NCBI RefSeq assembly: GCF_002923755.1
Contig: NZ_PGFZ01000001.1
Location: forward strand, 1,005,176 to 1,069,175
Direction: 5' to 3'
Length of the DNA stretch: 64,000 nucleotides
Source of the DNA: Methylovulum psychrotolerans
Lineage (GTDB): Bacteria > Pseudomonadota > Gammaproteobacteria > Methylococcales > Methylomonadaceae
The position numbers were made by a program, and so were the translations under genes. Under the pieces are notes generated by a model. That model made no database searches and had not been told where the DNA came from. It saw nothing but the letters and a program-made list of their open reading frames with translations. Of the stretch, positions 17,089 through 26,744 are shown piece after piece (position 1 is the stretch's first letter; each line of letters opens with the position of its first letter).

Positions 17089-20000
17089 ATGAAAAACAAA
17101 AACATTTACCAAAACATCTCAAAAATCCGCCGCGATTATAATTCTTGGGTGGCGAATGAAAGCCTGGAAGACTATGCTTTGCGTTTTGCCCCGCGCAGTT
17201 TCCGCAAATGGTCGGAGTTTCAGGTTGCCAACACCGCCTTCGGCTCGACATCGTTTTTGGTGCTGGAGGCCATCGGCGGCTTTTTGGCGATACATTACGG
17301 CTTCACCAACGCTTTTTGGGCGATTTTAATTGTCGGACTGGTAATTTTTATCACTAGCTTTCCGATCAGCTATTACGCCGCCCGTTACAATATTGACATC
17401 GACCTGCTCACCCGCAGTGCCGGGTTCGGTTATATCGGCTCCACCGTCACCTCACTGATCTATGCGTCATTTACCTTTACCCTGTTCGCCTTAGAAGCCT
17501 CGATCATGTCCTTGGCTTTAGAACTGTATTTCCATATCCCCATTGCCCTCGCCCATGTCATCAGCGCCGTTATTGTCATCCCTTTAGTGACTTTCGGTAT
17601 CACCACTATTAGTCGGATGCAATTATGGACGCAACCGGTATGGCTGGCATTGTTAATCGCCCCCTATATCGCCGTGGTCATGCGCGAGCAAGATGCCTTG
17701 CTGACGGTAGAAAGTTATTTTTGGATAGCCGGTAGCGGTCAAGGCTTTAATTGGCTGTTGTTCGGCAGCGCCACCACAGTGGCCTTTTCGATGGTCGCAC
17801 AAATCGGCGAACAAGTGGACTTTTTACGCTTTATGCCGGAAAAAACCGCCGACAACAAACTGCGCTGGTGGTTAGCGACCATCAGCGCCGGGCCGGGCTG
17901 GATTATTTTTGGGATGCTCAGGCAATTGGGCGGGGCGCTCTTAGCGCATCTGGCCATGCGCCACGGCATCCCCCCCGAACATGCCCACGAACCGACCCAA
18001 ATGTACCTCATCGCCTATCAGGAATTGTTTCCTAACCCTGAATGGGCCTTAGCGGCGACTACCTTGTTTGTGGTGATTAGCCAACTAAAAATCAATGTCA
18101 CCAATGCCTACGCCGGGTCATTGGCCTGGTCGAACTTTTTTTCGCGTATTACCCACAGCCACCCTGGGCGGGTTATCTGGCTACTGTTCAACGTGCTGAT
18201 TGCCTTATTGCTGATGGAATTTGGCGTATTCGGCGCCTTGGAAAAAGTCCTGGGGCTGTTTTCCAATATGTCGATCGCCTGGATCAGTGCGGTCGCGGCA
18301 GAATTGCTGATTAACAAGCCACTCAAACTCAGCCCCGACATCATCGAATTTAAACGCGCCTACCTGCCCGACTTAAACCCAGTCGGCATTATCGCCACCT
18401 TTGTCGCCTCACTGGTGTCGATACTCGCCTATATCGGTCTGTTTGGCGAGGCCGCAAAAGCATTTTCCGCGTTCATCTCGCTAAGTCTGGCTTTTATCCT
18501 CGTCCCCAGCATCGCCTATTTTACTGGCCACAAGCACTATTTGGCGCGTGACCGCAATAAGCAGAACCGCCGCAGCCATAACCAATGCTGCATTTGTGAA
18601 AATGAATTCGAGCATGAAGATATCGCCTATTGCCCGGCTTACAACGGCAGTATATGCTCATTGTGTTGCACCTTAGATGCCCGGTGTCTGGATGCCTGCA
18701 AACCGGGGGCGCGGCTGGACGATTATCTGGAACTGTTCGCCCGACGCTTTATGCCTTCCGCCATGAATCTCACCGCGCGTTTGCGGCTGTTACGCTTCGT
18801 CCTGCTGTTTGGCTTTTTGTCGGTGCTGACCAGCATTTTCATCGGCATCATTTATTATCAGGATCTCTTGGCGGCGGAAACGTCACTAAAGGCTTTTGAA
18901 CTGCTTCTGGCTAACTTTGTCAAAGTCTACACGTCGTTGATGGTGTTTATCGGCCTGTGTACTTGGTGGCTGATCTTAAATGACGAAAGCCGCCGCGTAG
19001 CCCACGAAGAAACGGGCAAGCAGACGCATTTATTATTAACCGAAATTGAAGAACATAAAAAAACCGATGCCAAACTGGAGCAAGCCATTAAAATGGCCGA
19101 CACTGCCAACAGCGCGAAAAGCCGTTTTTTAAGCAATATGAGCCACGAAATCCGCACACCCTTAAACAGTATCATCGGTTATTCATACATCCTACATAAA
19201 GACCCCAGCATCCCCGAACACCGCCGCCAAGCCGTGGACACCCTAAAACGCAGCGGTGAACATTTGGCGGCACTGATTGAAGACATCCTCGACATTGCCC
19301 GCATCGAAGCGCGGAAATTTGAGCTAAACTACGAGCCGATCAATTTTCAGGCTTTTATCGAACACTTGGTGCGCATCTACAAAGTCCAAGCCGAAGATAA
19401 GGGCGTGGCGTTCCGCTGCCAGATACTCAGCACCTTACCGCAGCGGGTGCGGGCTGATGAAAAGCGGGTCGGGCAAATTTTAATGAACATCCTCAGCAAT
19501 GCCGTCAAATTCACCCAAGCGGGGGAAATCACCTTACGCATAGGTTATAGCGGCGGGGTGGCAAATTTCCAGATTATCGATACCGGGCAAGGCATAGAGC
19601 CTAGCCAATTGGACGCTATTTTCCAACCCTTCACCCGCTTGAATACCACCACCGGCAATGCCATTTCCGGCAGCGGCTTGGGGTTGACCATCAGTAAAAT
19701 CCTCGCGGAAATTATGGGCGGCGATTTGGCGGTGACCAGCACTGTCGGCAAAGGCTCCACATTTACCGTGCGGCTGTTTTTACCTAATTTAGGCGCAGCC
19801 ACTGCCCCTGAACCCCAAGACAACATTACCGGCTATCGTGGGCGGCGGCAAACCGCCCTAGTAGTTGACGACCAGCCAGAACACCGTGATGTGATGGTGT
19901 CGATTCTGGAACCCCTAGGTTTTGTTATGCTGACCGCCAGTGACGGTAACGAATGCCTGACCCAAGCCCAAACCCATAAACCCGATGTGGTACTGTTAGA

Positions 20001-20445
20001 CTTGACCATGCCAGGCATGGGCGGGGCGGAAACGGCGATACATTTGCGTAAAAACGGCTTGTTGAAACCGATTATTGTCCTTAGTGCTAACGCCTATCCG
20101 GCTGACCGGGCGACCGCTATCCAAGCCGGCTGCAACGATTTTTTGGCAAAACCCATCCAAGTCGGCGACTTGCTCTATAAACTCAAACTCCATTTAGGAT
20201 TGACTTGGATTTGCCAAAACGAAGAGCCGGATTTGAGCATCGCGGCAGATGAGGCGTTACAATTGCCGCCTGCCGAGATGTTACAAAAACTTCAGGCATT
20301 TGTGCGTATCGGTGATTTGCTGGGGTTGAATAAAAAACTCGATGAACTCATTAAAGACAATCCAGAATACAAGCCGTTAAGCCTGCGCATCAAAACCTTA
20401 ACCAGCGAATTCCGGTTGGCGGAAATTAAAAAATTATTGGCTTAA
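17089..20445 (+). CDS. NCS1 permease-like hybrid histidine kinase
   Basis: An 1118-aa inner-membrane sensor. Residues 1 to about 490 resemble an NCS1 (cytosine/purine/allantoin) permease with about 12 membrane segments. A cysteine cluster follows at about 500-537 (CCICENEFEHEDIAYC, then CSLCCTLDARC, then CLDACKP), probably metal-binding. Two more membrane helices lie at about 565-635. A HisKA domain has the phospho-His at about H686 (SHEIRTPLN), followed by an ATPase domain (N-box SNAVKF, DTGQGI, GSGLGL). The receiver has its phospho-acceptor near D971 (LLDLTMPGM). The logic parallels CbrA, a transporter-like kinase of another carrier family. Near the urea and biuret genes it probably senses a ureide. 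Confidence 0.9.
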   Translation: MKNKNIYQNISKIRRDYNSWVANESLEDYALRFAPRSFRKWSEFQVANTAFGSTSFLVLEAIGGFLAIHYGFTNAFWAILIVGLVIFITSFPISYYAARYNIDIDLLTRSAGFGYIGSTVTSLIYASFTFTLFALEASIMSLALELYFHIPIALAHVISAVIVIPLVTFGITTISRMQLWTQPVWLALLIAPYIAVVMREQDALLTVESYFWIAGSGQGFNWLLFGSATTVAFSMVAQIGEQVDFLRFMPEKTADNKLRWWLATISAGPGWIIFGMLRQLGGALLAHLAMRHGIPPEHAHEPTQMYLIAYQELFPNPEWALAATTLFVVISQLKINVTNAYAGSLAWSNFFSRITHSHPGRVIWLLFNVLIALLLMEFGVFGALEKVLGLFSNMSIAWISAVAAELLINKPLKLSPDIIEFKRAYLPDLNPVGIIATFVASLVSILAYIGLFGEAAKAFSAFISLSLAFILVPSIAYFTGHKHYLARDRNKQNRRSHNQCCICENEFEHEDIAYCPAYNGSICSLCCTLDARCLDACKPGARLDDYLELFARRFMPSAMNLTARLRLLRFVLLFGFLSVLTSIFIGIIYYQDLLAAETSLKAFELLLANFVKVYTSLMVFIGLCTWWLILNDESRRVAHEETGKQTHLLLTEIEEHKKTDAKLEQAIKMADTANSAKSRFLSNMSHEIRTPLNSIIGYSYILHKDPSIPEHRRQAVDTLKRSGEHLAALIEDILDIARIEARKFELNYEPINFQAFIEHLVRIYKVQAEDKGVAFRCQILSTLPQRVRADEKRVGQILMNILSNAVKFTQAGEITLRIGYSGGVANFQIIDTGQGIEPSQLDAIFQPFTRLNTTTGNAISGSGLGLTISKILAEIMGGDLAVTSTVGKGSTFTVRLFLPNLGAATAPEPQDNITGYRGRRQTALVVDDQPEHRDVMVSILEPLGFVMLTASDGNECLTQAQTHKPDVVLLDLTMPGMGGAETAIHLRKNGLLKPIIVLSANAYPADRATAIQAGCNDFLAKPIQVGDLLYKLKLHLGLTWICQNEEPDLSIAADEALQLPPAEMLQKLQAFVRIGDLLGLNKKLDELIKDNPEYKPLSLRIKTLTSEFRLAEIKKLLA

Positions 20446-20608
20446 ATTTTCTCAGCCTAGGCAATGCCCCTCCCGAAAAAGGGCATAAGCTAATTGAGCC
20501 ATACGGGGCAGGCCTTACAAGGTATTAAGTGACGGACGGTTTATGCCCGTTCCTAAGTAACCTGCCCCCCCCTACTATACTTGACGCTTTTGCATAGGAG
20601 ATTATGCT

Positions 20609-21529
20609 TTGGACACCACCACATCCTCCGCTAACGGCACGATTATGATTGTTGACGACACCCCCGGCAATTTGGCGTTGCTGTCCGACACACTCTCGGA
20701 AGCCAATTATCGGGTGCTAGTGGCAACTGACGGGCTGTCGGCCATTGAGCAAATCGACTACCTGAAACCGGATATTATCCTCATGGATGTCATGATGCCG
20801 GGCATAGATGGGTTTGAGACTTGCCGCCGCCTAAAAGCCAACCCGATAACAGCGGCCATTCCGGTACTGTTTATGACAGGCCTAAGCGAACTCGACAATT
20901 TATTGCGCGGCTTTGATGAAGGTGGCTTGGATTACATCGTCAAACCCATACGCCCACCCGAAGTGCTGGCGCGGATCGAAGTGCATCTGGCTTTGGCGCG
21001 TGATCGGCAACGCGCCGAAAACGCCTTAACCCATAGCCCGTTTTGCGCCTTAGCGGTGAATTATCAAGGTTCGCTCACTTGGTTGACCCCAGCGACGGAG
21101 GTATTGCTGACAGAACTGGCACCGAACGCCCTATTTCAGATCGGCAATCCGTTACCCAAACCGATCTTGGATTGGTTTAAAAGCAGCCGCCTCAATACCG
21201 ACCACAATACCGATGAATTCCGTAGCCCTAACGGCATCACTATCCGCATGAGCGCCTGCCAAAATGCTGGAGAGTACCTGTTATTGCTGAAAAAAACTGC
21301 CGCCGACTGGAATTTGGAGTCTTTAAAAGATGCCTTAGGACTGACGTTCCGGGAAGCGGAAATATTAATGTGGATATCGCGCGGCAAAACCAACAAAGAA
21401 GTCGGGCTGATCTTAGAAAGCAGCCACCGCACCGTCAATAAGCATCTGGAACATATTTACGAAAAACTCGGCGTAACCACCCGCGCCGCCGCCGTCGCTA
21501 TGGTACTGCAAAAGACCGGGACGTATTGA
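20609..21529 (+). CDS. Response regulator, receiver plus LuxR-type HTH
   Basis: A 306-aa DNA-binding response regulator. The receiver covers about residues 8-125, with the acidic pocket (IVDDT), phospho-acceptor D60 (LMDVMMPG) and Lys in YIVKPIRP. A middle segment of about 100 residues could be PAS-like. The LuxR HTH occupies about 235-300 (LTFREAEILMWISRGKTNKEV, then HRTVNKHLEHIYEKLGV). The start is TTG at 20609, 8 nt after AGGAG; the ATG five bases upstream is out of frame. It lies 163 nt after the hybrid kinase gene and is its probable partner, and the likely binder of the palindromes at 8488 and 16765. Confidence 0.92.
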   Translation: MDTTTSSANGTIMIVDDTPGNLALLSDTLSEANYRVLVATDGLSAIEQIDYLKPDIILMDVMMPGIDGFETCRRLKANPITAAIPVLFMTGLSELDNLLRGFDEGGLDYIVKPIRPPEVLARIEVHLALARDRQRAENALTHSPFCALAVNYQGSLTWLTPATEVLLTELAPNALFQIGNPLPKPILDWFKSSRLNTDHNTDEFRSPNGITIRMSACQNAGEYLLLLKKTAADWNLESLKDALGLTFREAEILMWISRGKTNKEVGLILESSHRTVNKHLEHIYEKLGVTTRAAAVAMVLQKTGTY

Positions 21530-21645
21530 CCGCCATGACAGCTAGCAGCGGGCACCTATCCGCTTAAGCAAAAAGTGCCTAACCTCCGGCGGACACCCTT
21601 TAGCGCATTATTATCGGGCTAACAGAGAGCCCCTGAGCTTGCCCT

Positions 21646-22017
21646 TTACTGCCCTGGCTGCACCACAGGCGCATTTTCCACCCGTTGCTTAACGTCCAAG
21701 GTTTCGGCATTAATGGATTCAACCAAATCCTTATGATCTTTTTGCTGCTGCTCGACCTTATCATGAATCCGCTTCACATCGGCATTCGCTTCTTTGGTCA
21801 TACAGCTATAATAAACCAGCGCCTCTTGCTGCCAAGCGTTAATGGCGGCGACGCTGTCGTTAAATCCCGGCACAGAATCATAATTCAACGCGGGGGCTAT
21901 CGGCTTAGGCCCGCACTCGCTGGGTTCCCAACCGTCTTTAGTCAACGTACCAGCGGTAGAGCTTACGGCACCTAGGCACAAGCCAGAAAAAATAGCCAAA
22001 CGCAATAGTGTCATCAT
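21646..22017 (-). CDS. Small exported hypothetical protein
   Basis: A 123-aa protein with a signal peptide (cleavage near VSSTAG) and a mature part carrying two Cys (SECGPKP and YYSCMTKE). A helical C-terminal half follows, with many charged residues that could form a coiled coil. I do not recognise a family. It converges with the response regulator gene. AGGAG (from 22025 backwards) precedes the ATG at 22017. The predicted location is the periplasm. Confidence 0.7.
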   Translation of the reverse strand: MMTLLRLAIFSGLCLGAVSSTAGTLTKDGWEPSECGPKPIAPALNYDSVPGFNDSVAAINAWQQEALVYYSCMTKEANADVKRIHDKVEQQQKDHKDLVESINAETLDVKQRVENAPVVQPGQ

Positions 22018-22310
22018 GTATAGGTCTCCTGAACAGGGGGGAGGAATATAGAAGTCATCGCCAAGGTATGCCTATTGCCAAAACCGCTGCCAAGACCAAT
22101 CTTTAAATTGTAGTCGGTTTTTTCTTATCTGTGCCAAAAACAGGCAAAAAAAGCCGTACAAGCCACTGTTTACAGGCTAAGAGAACATAAAGCCAGCAGA
22201 CTCAGCCAAGTGGGCTTACCCTTTGATTAAGCAATTCCAGAGCAATTCCAGTACAAAGCCATTGATCTTAGCATTAAAAAATACAGTTATCGGCAGCCAG
22301 CATTTTCTGC

Positions 22311-23192
22311 TTATGCCCCTTTAGCCAACTGCTGTTGCGCCGACGCTAACCATTGTGCCGTATGCGGATTATTAAAACGCCGATGCAATTGCTCAATATC
22401 ACTAATAAACAATTTGGCTAACGCGTAAGCAATGTCAGAGGGAATGTCGGGATATTGATGGGAATTGATGCGCTGCTTAGCCATCGAACAAATATGCTCA
22501 TCAGATGCATCAACGCCTAAAAATAAACACACATCCTTTAGCAATTGCTCAGGCGTGTCACGAATTTGTTCTTGGAAGCCGATAAATATCTGCTCGGGCG
22601 GATAATATTTTTCCCAACGATGTAAATTTTTGAGAAACCGCGAACTGGCCTGATGTGTAGCATTGCCGATAAATTTTTCAATGGCTTCGGGATCAGCCGT
22701 ATGCAAGCCTTGGCTACCGAATTTAGGGCGGTGGAACATCGCCAAATCCGACCATATCCTATCAATAGGGTTACGCAGCAGGTAAATGATTTTCGCATCC
22801 GGCACCAAGGCATGGACTTTGGCGATTTTCGCCTCACCTAAAATGGCATAGCGCGGCGTAATTTCCCCAGCAACCTGGCCTTTGGCTGGCTTAAATAAGG
22901 AAAGATACCAGTGCTGGGTACGGATAGAAAAATAGTAGCTGACATACCACCCTAAGGCTTGTTGGCCTTCCCGCACTTTAGCAAAATCCCGCACCATCCG
23001 ATTTTTCGCCCAATGGCGGATAGGGCGCATCGGGGCAAACAGCAGAAAAAAAAAGGGGACTAACGGCGGAAAATCAAAGAAATGCAGTTCTTTTTCAGGG
23101 GGTAGCCAAATATTAGGATGGTTTCGTAAATTGCGGTCTAACCAGGTCGTACCGGCTTTTTGTGAACCGATAACCAGAAAATCAGGAATCAT
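22311..23192 (-). CDS. Sulfotransferase family protein
   Basis: A 293-aa PAPS-dependent sulfotransferase-like protein. The 5'-phosphosulfate loop is FLVIGSQKAGTTWLDRNL at the N-terminus. The 3'-phosphate motif region is IIYLLRNPIDRIWSDLAMF, with the usual Arg/Ser. The start at 23192 (MIPDFLVIG) is preferred on family grounds; in-frame upstream starts at 23237 and 23261 exist and no clear ribosome binding site decides it. It is a single gene with no linked sulfate-activation or polysaccharide genes, so the acceptor is unknown. Confidence 0.85.
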   Translation of the reverse strand: MIPDFLVIGSQKAGTTWLDRNLRNHPNIWLPPEKELHFFDFPPLVPFFFLLFAPMRPIRHWAKNRMVRDFAKVREGQQALGWYVSYYFSIRTQHWYLSLFKPAKGQVAGEITPRYAILGEAKIAKVHALVPDAKIIYLLRNPIDRIWSDLAMFHRPKFGSQGLHTADPEAIEKFIGNATHQASSRFLKNLHRWEKYYPPEQIFIGFQEQIRDTPEQLLKDVCLFLGVDASDEHICSMAKQRINSHQYPDIPSDIAYALAKLFISDIEQLHRRFNNPHTAQWLASAQQQLAKGA

Positions 23193-23540
23193 GATAAGTG
23201 ACAGGTGATCGTAAAAAGAACCTCCCTTTGCCCGCATCAATTGCGTAAGCTCAAGCACCAATCAGGTGAGCCAGGCAAAAAAAAGGCGACGGAAAATTGG
23301 ATGCAATGGCTCGCATTATCGCATAGATTAGCTGGCTACTGGCGACTATTACCACCGTAGCGGAAATTTTTGCAAGGTTCTGGCTGTGTTTATAAAGCCC
23401 AGACCTTTCGGCTTTCTTATGACCCTGCGGAAACAAGGAAGTAAAAAACCTAAAAGGTCTGGCTAACAGACACTCACTGCGCTGTAATTTTTCTTATTAA
23501 ATTACTGTTTTAATAGTATTTTTTAATATAAACAAGAGAT

Positions 23541-24032
23541 TTACGCTTTAATGGCGTTAAGCATTTCGCGGGCTTGGGTGGTTTCTTCTTCGGTACCGTG
23601 CAACATCAGCAGATACTTATCGGCAATCAGGTCTTTTTCATACTTAATCACGTCTTCTTCCGGCAAGCCCATGCTGATTAACGCCGCCCCTAAGGCTGAT
23701 AAGCCCCCCATGACCGCCGCGCTTTCCAAGGCTGCCACTAAGGTAGTGACAACAGGTCCTGCGAGGGCGATCAAACCTACGCCAGGAATGAAAAATACCG
23801 CTGGCGCGAACAGCAGACCCCAAAAGCCGCCCCATACTGCACCGATGCCGCCCCATGTCTTCACCCGGTCGCCTTTAGTATAAAAACCGACCGGATGCTC
23901 TTCCGTTTGATAGCCCTTACCGACAATGGATAGTTTGGCCATATCGAAACCCAATTTATGCAGGCCTTTAATGGCCGCTTCCGCTTCGGTATGGGTGTCA
24001 AATACTGAAATTACCGTGTCTTCTGTCGTCAT
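23541..24032 (-). CDS. DUF1269/general stress-like membrane protein
   Basis: A 163-aa protein. The N-terminal ferredoxin-like part (ISVFDTHTEAEAAIKGLHKLGF) is followed by glycine- and alanine-rich hydrophobic segments (about residues 60-120) and a soluble C-terminus. This layout is typical of DUF1269 and general stress 17M-like proteins, which associate with the membrane and are often stress induced. Its function is unknown. It appears to be a single-gene unit. Confidence 0.75.
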   Translation of the reverse strand: MTTEDTVISVFDTHTEAEAAIKGLHKLGFDMAKLSIVGKGYQTEEHPVGFYTKGDRVKTWGGIGAVWGGFWGLLFAPAVFFIPGVGLIALAGPVVTTLVAALESAAVMGGLSALGAALISMGLPEEDVIKYEKDLIADKYLLMLHGTEEETTQAREMLNAIKA

Positions 24033-24245
24033 GTCTCACCTCGAAAGCATTTGGAAAATACCGCGCCTGATAGGCCGCTAGGCTGTTCAAGCGGCGGGGT
24101 TGGGCGGACTTACCCTATATCCACCACCCCTTAGTATACGCCTAATCTATTTCAGTTCCGATTTATCGCCACCCCAACCGCATTAAAAACCGTCCCCTAT
24201 GTGCATCGCCATAAAAGGCAACCATGAGCAATCGGGCAAACACGA

Positions 24246-24280
24246 CAGGCCTTTCAGGTTTTGGCAACCTGAAAGGCCTG
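24246..24280. repeat. Hairpin repeat, copy 1
   Basis: CAGGCCTTTCAGGTT-TTGGC-AACCTGAAAGGCCTG has 15-bp perfect arms. The same sequence, with longer arms, is at 45410-45456. It lies in the 374-nt gap between the SQR and DUF1269-like genes and downstream of the former, so it may end SQR transcripts. I see no other feature in that gap. Confidence 0.8.
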
Positions 24281-24406
24281 TTAGTGACGGACGTATTTTA
24301 TTAATTGCCCCTTAGGACGGCAGATAAGCGCTAGGCACTATGCACCTATAAACTGACGGCCTCTATCAGGCAAATCCCTACCCTGAGCCGAGACAACAGC
24401 ACTTCG

Positions 24407-25660
24407 TCAGTCTTGGCTGACAAAACGTTTGGCGTAGGCTTCCAGATGCGGGATGTCAATGCGGTAACCTTTAATCATAATATGCCAATACAGCCAAGGA
24501 AAGCCGGTGGTTTTGCCCCACCACCAGATCCGACGGTTCGCCCTAGGGTCTAACCAAGGGAACGATGGGGTAACCTTACCCGCATAAGCAAACTCCGCCA
24601 GCATGACGGTGCTCAGTGAAGTGGTCAACGGGCAGGAACCGTAACCATCATAGCCTTCGGCAACCGTTTTGCCGTTGATCAGCGCCAAAATATTATCCAC
24701 CACCACCGGCACTTGTTTGCGTACCGCCGCTGCGGTTTTGGCGTTCGAGGTCGAACCGGCATCACCTAAGCCGAAAACAGTCGGGTATTTGTTATGCTGT
24801 AGGGTTTTATCATTAATATCCACCCAGCCCGCCGCGTTGGCTAAAGGGCTTTGCTTAATGAAATCCGGCGCACTTTGTGGTGGCGTGACATGGATCATAT
24901 CAAAGGTTTTGCTGACCCGTTCTTTATTGCCGTTACTGTCGGTGACTTCAAAAATGGCGGTTTTGGCAGGGCCGTCAATAGCGACCAGATTATGGTTGAA
25001 TGATGTAGTAATACCATAATCGGCGACCACTTTACTTAAGGCCTTGGCAAAAAATGGCACACCGAACAGCGCAGGCCCGGCGTTGCAAAATTCAATGGCG
25101 AATTTGTCCAAGATGCCTTTTTTGCGGAAGCGGTCAGCGGCCAAATACATGATTTTTTGCGGAGCACCCGCGCATTTGATCGGCATTGGCGGCTGGGTAA
25201 ACAAAGCCGTACCCCCTTCCAATTTTTGGATACATTCCCAAGTATATTCCACCGTATCCGGCGAATAATTGCTGCACACCTGATTTTTACCCAACGTATC
25301 AAGCAAGCCTTCGATTTTCCCCCAATCCAATTGCAAACCAGGGCAAACCACCAGATAGTCATAAGTCACTGCTGCGCCGGAACGCAATGTTACGGTATTG
25401 GCTTCGGGTTGGAAGGTCTCGGCATAGTCTTTCAGCCAGTTGACCGACGGATGCAGCAGATCGGCTTCCTTACGTATCGTTTGCTTTAAGGTATAAGCCC
25501 CGCCACCGACAATAGTAAAACCGGGCTGATAGTAATGAGTCTCGGAAGGTTCGACCAGCGTGATGGCGATGCTGGCGTTTTGGCGGCGCAGGTTATTGGC
25601 TACCGAAACGCCCGCCGCGCCGCCGCCGATGATTAAGACAGTGGAATGTTGTTGGGTCAT
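24407..25660 (-). CDS. sqr: Sulfide:quinone oxidoreductase
   Basis: A 417-aa FAD-dependent enzyme that oxidises sulfide and passes electrons to the quinone pool at the membrane. The N-terminal dinucleotide motif is VLIIGGGAAGVSVANNL. Conserved cysteines appear in CSNYSPDTVEYTWEC, KCAGAPQKI and GYGSCPLTTS. The C-terminus has the hydrophobic, aromatic segment of SQR (WWWGKTTGFPWLYWHIMIKGY). It resembles the type II group more than type I. The ATG at 25660 follows TGGAGG at 5 nt, much better than the start 19 codons upstream. No sulfur-transferase partner is adjacent. Confidence 0.88.
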   Translation of the reverse strand: MTQQHSTVLIIGGGAAGVSVANNLRRQNASIAITLVEPSETHYYQPGFTIVGGGAYTLKQTIRKEADLLHPSVNWLKDYAETFQPEANTVTLRSGAAVTYDYLVVCPGLQLDWGKIEGLLDTLGKNQVCSNYSPDTVEYTWECIQKLEGGTALFTQPPMPIKCAGAPQKIMYLAADRFRKKGILDKFAIEFCNAGPALFGVPFFAKALSKVVADYGITTSFNHNLVAIDGPAKTAIFEVTDSNGNKERVSKTFDMIHVTPPQSAPDFIKQSPLANAAGWVDINDKTLQHNKYPTVFGLGDAGSTSNAKTAAAVRKQVPVVVDNILALINGKTVAEGYDGYGSCPLTTSLSTVMLAEFAYAGKVTPSFPWLDPRANRRIWWWGKTTGFPWLYWHIMIKGYRIDIPHLEAYAKRFVSQD

Positions 25661-25874
25661 AGTTCCTCCAAAATTGAATAAAATTATTCTTGTCATTATT
25701 TTAAGCTGGGCGGCCACCCTATTCTATTTAAGATCGCCACCAACAAATGCAGTCAGAAAAGCCACCTGCCCCGATTTTTTTCAACCGCAGGCAACGCGAA
25801 GCCCTTTCTTCCCAGCCCTACTATTGAACTAAAATAACGGGCAAGTCAAGAAATTATAGCAATTTTTAAGGCAC

Positions 25875-26153
25875 TTATAAGGCTTCGGCCCTATGTTCCT
25901 GAGCAATAAACGGCACACGGCCTTTTTTATCCAAGGCCGCCGCCCACCTCTCGTTGATACTCTTCAACGGCTCCATTTCATCATCAATATAAGCATCGAC
26001 AGCATGTTGCTCTTCTGGCGAAAGGGCCAGCACTTTAGACATACAGTCGCACGACACTAATGGTGTGCCGCAAAACGGACAAATCTCTTGGGTGCAAAAC
26101 GGCTCATGCAGCGCACCGTCCGAACACGCGCAATCAGCACAAATTATTAACAT
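25875..26153 (-). CDS. Small cysteine-rich zinc-ribbon-like protein
   Basis: A 92-aa protein. Its N-terminal 40 residues carry eight cysteines, with pairs CADCAC, CTQEICPFCG and CDC, resembling a double zinc ribbon. The C-terminal half is acidic and helical. The ATG at 26153 follows AGGAG at about 10 nt; an upstream in-frame start at 26186 is less likely. I do not recognise a named family. Confidence 0.65.
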   Translation of the reverse strand: MLIICADCACSDGALHEPFCTQEICPFCGTPLVSCDCMSKVLALSPEEQHAVDAYIDDEMEPLKSINERWAAALDKKGRVPFIAQEHRAEAL

Positions 26154-26388
26154 GGACAACACTCTCCTATTGTTTTCAACGCTCATAGACCCTTATCAGA
26201 GTCATTTTTTAATAAAAACGTATCCGATAGCCTTTATCGCACCGGATAAACATCCCAGTTTAGAATGCTAGCATGGCAGCCCGACAGTTGATAGTAACAA
26301 TCTCACATTTCAAAAAAATTTTCATCAAAAATTCTGCCGTCGCCAAGAAAAGCACTAAGAATGCCAGAAAAAAATAGGAAATTGCAGG

Positions 26389-26543
26389 CAAAAAAAAGCG
26401 GCTTAGGTAAGCCGCTTAAAGAGAAGGATTTAAAAACTCTAAAACCCCCTAGGGGGGAGCGCATCTCAAGAGTTGGGCTAATCTTACGCGCAAATGCGCG
26501 GCATGAAAATGTGGCACATTGCCGCGCGGCGGATTGTCGCAGC
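26389..26543 (-). ncRNA. Candidate small RNA, copy 1 of a tandem pair
   Basis: A 155-bp element repeated nearly exactly at 26581-26734. Read on the minus strand it has three stem-loops: GCGCGGCA pairing with TGCCGCGC; AACTCT pairing with AGAGTT around a CCCCCTAGGGGG core; and a final stem AAGCGGCTT-ACCT-AAGCCGCTT followed by eight T. The last is a textbook intrinsic terminator. The copies differ at three places only, all in loops or linkers, and the stems are unchanged, as expected for a selected RNA. It is downstream of ksgA on the same strand, so it could be an independent small RNA or a processed 3' tail. Confidence 0.6.
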
Positions 26544-26580
26544 TAACGGTCACATAAACAGCAAGGGGGAATTCTGCGGA

Positions 26581-26734
26581 CAAAAAAAAGCGGCTTAGAT
26601 AAGCCGCTTAAAGAGAAGGATATAAAAACTCTAAACCCCCTAGGGGGGAGCGCATCTCAAGAGTTGGGCTAATCTTACGCGCAAATGCGCGGCATGAAAA
26701 TGTGGCACATTGCCGCGCGGCGGATTGTCGCAGC
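26581..26734 (-). ncRNA. Candidate small RNA, copy 2 of a tandem pair
   Basis: A 154-bp near-identical copy of the element at 26389-26543, with the same terminator ending in eight T on the minus strand (loop ATCT instead of ACCT). It starts 11 nt after the ksgA stop. A TTGYTG hexamer lies about 20 nt upstream of each copy, a possible -35 element, but no convincing -10 is seen. Only 37 nt separate the copies. No protein is encoded. Confidence 0.6.
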
Positions 26735-26744
26735 AGGCTATCTG

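Noticed and set aside
26361-26546. Open frame over the first tandem repeat on the plus strand
   Set aside because: It lies within the structured repeat, and the one-base length difference between copies breaks the frame in the second copy.
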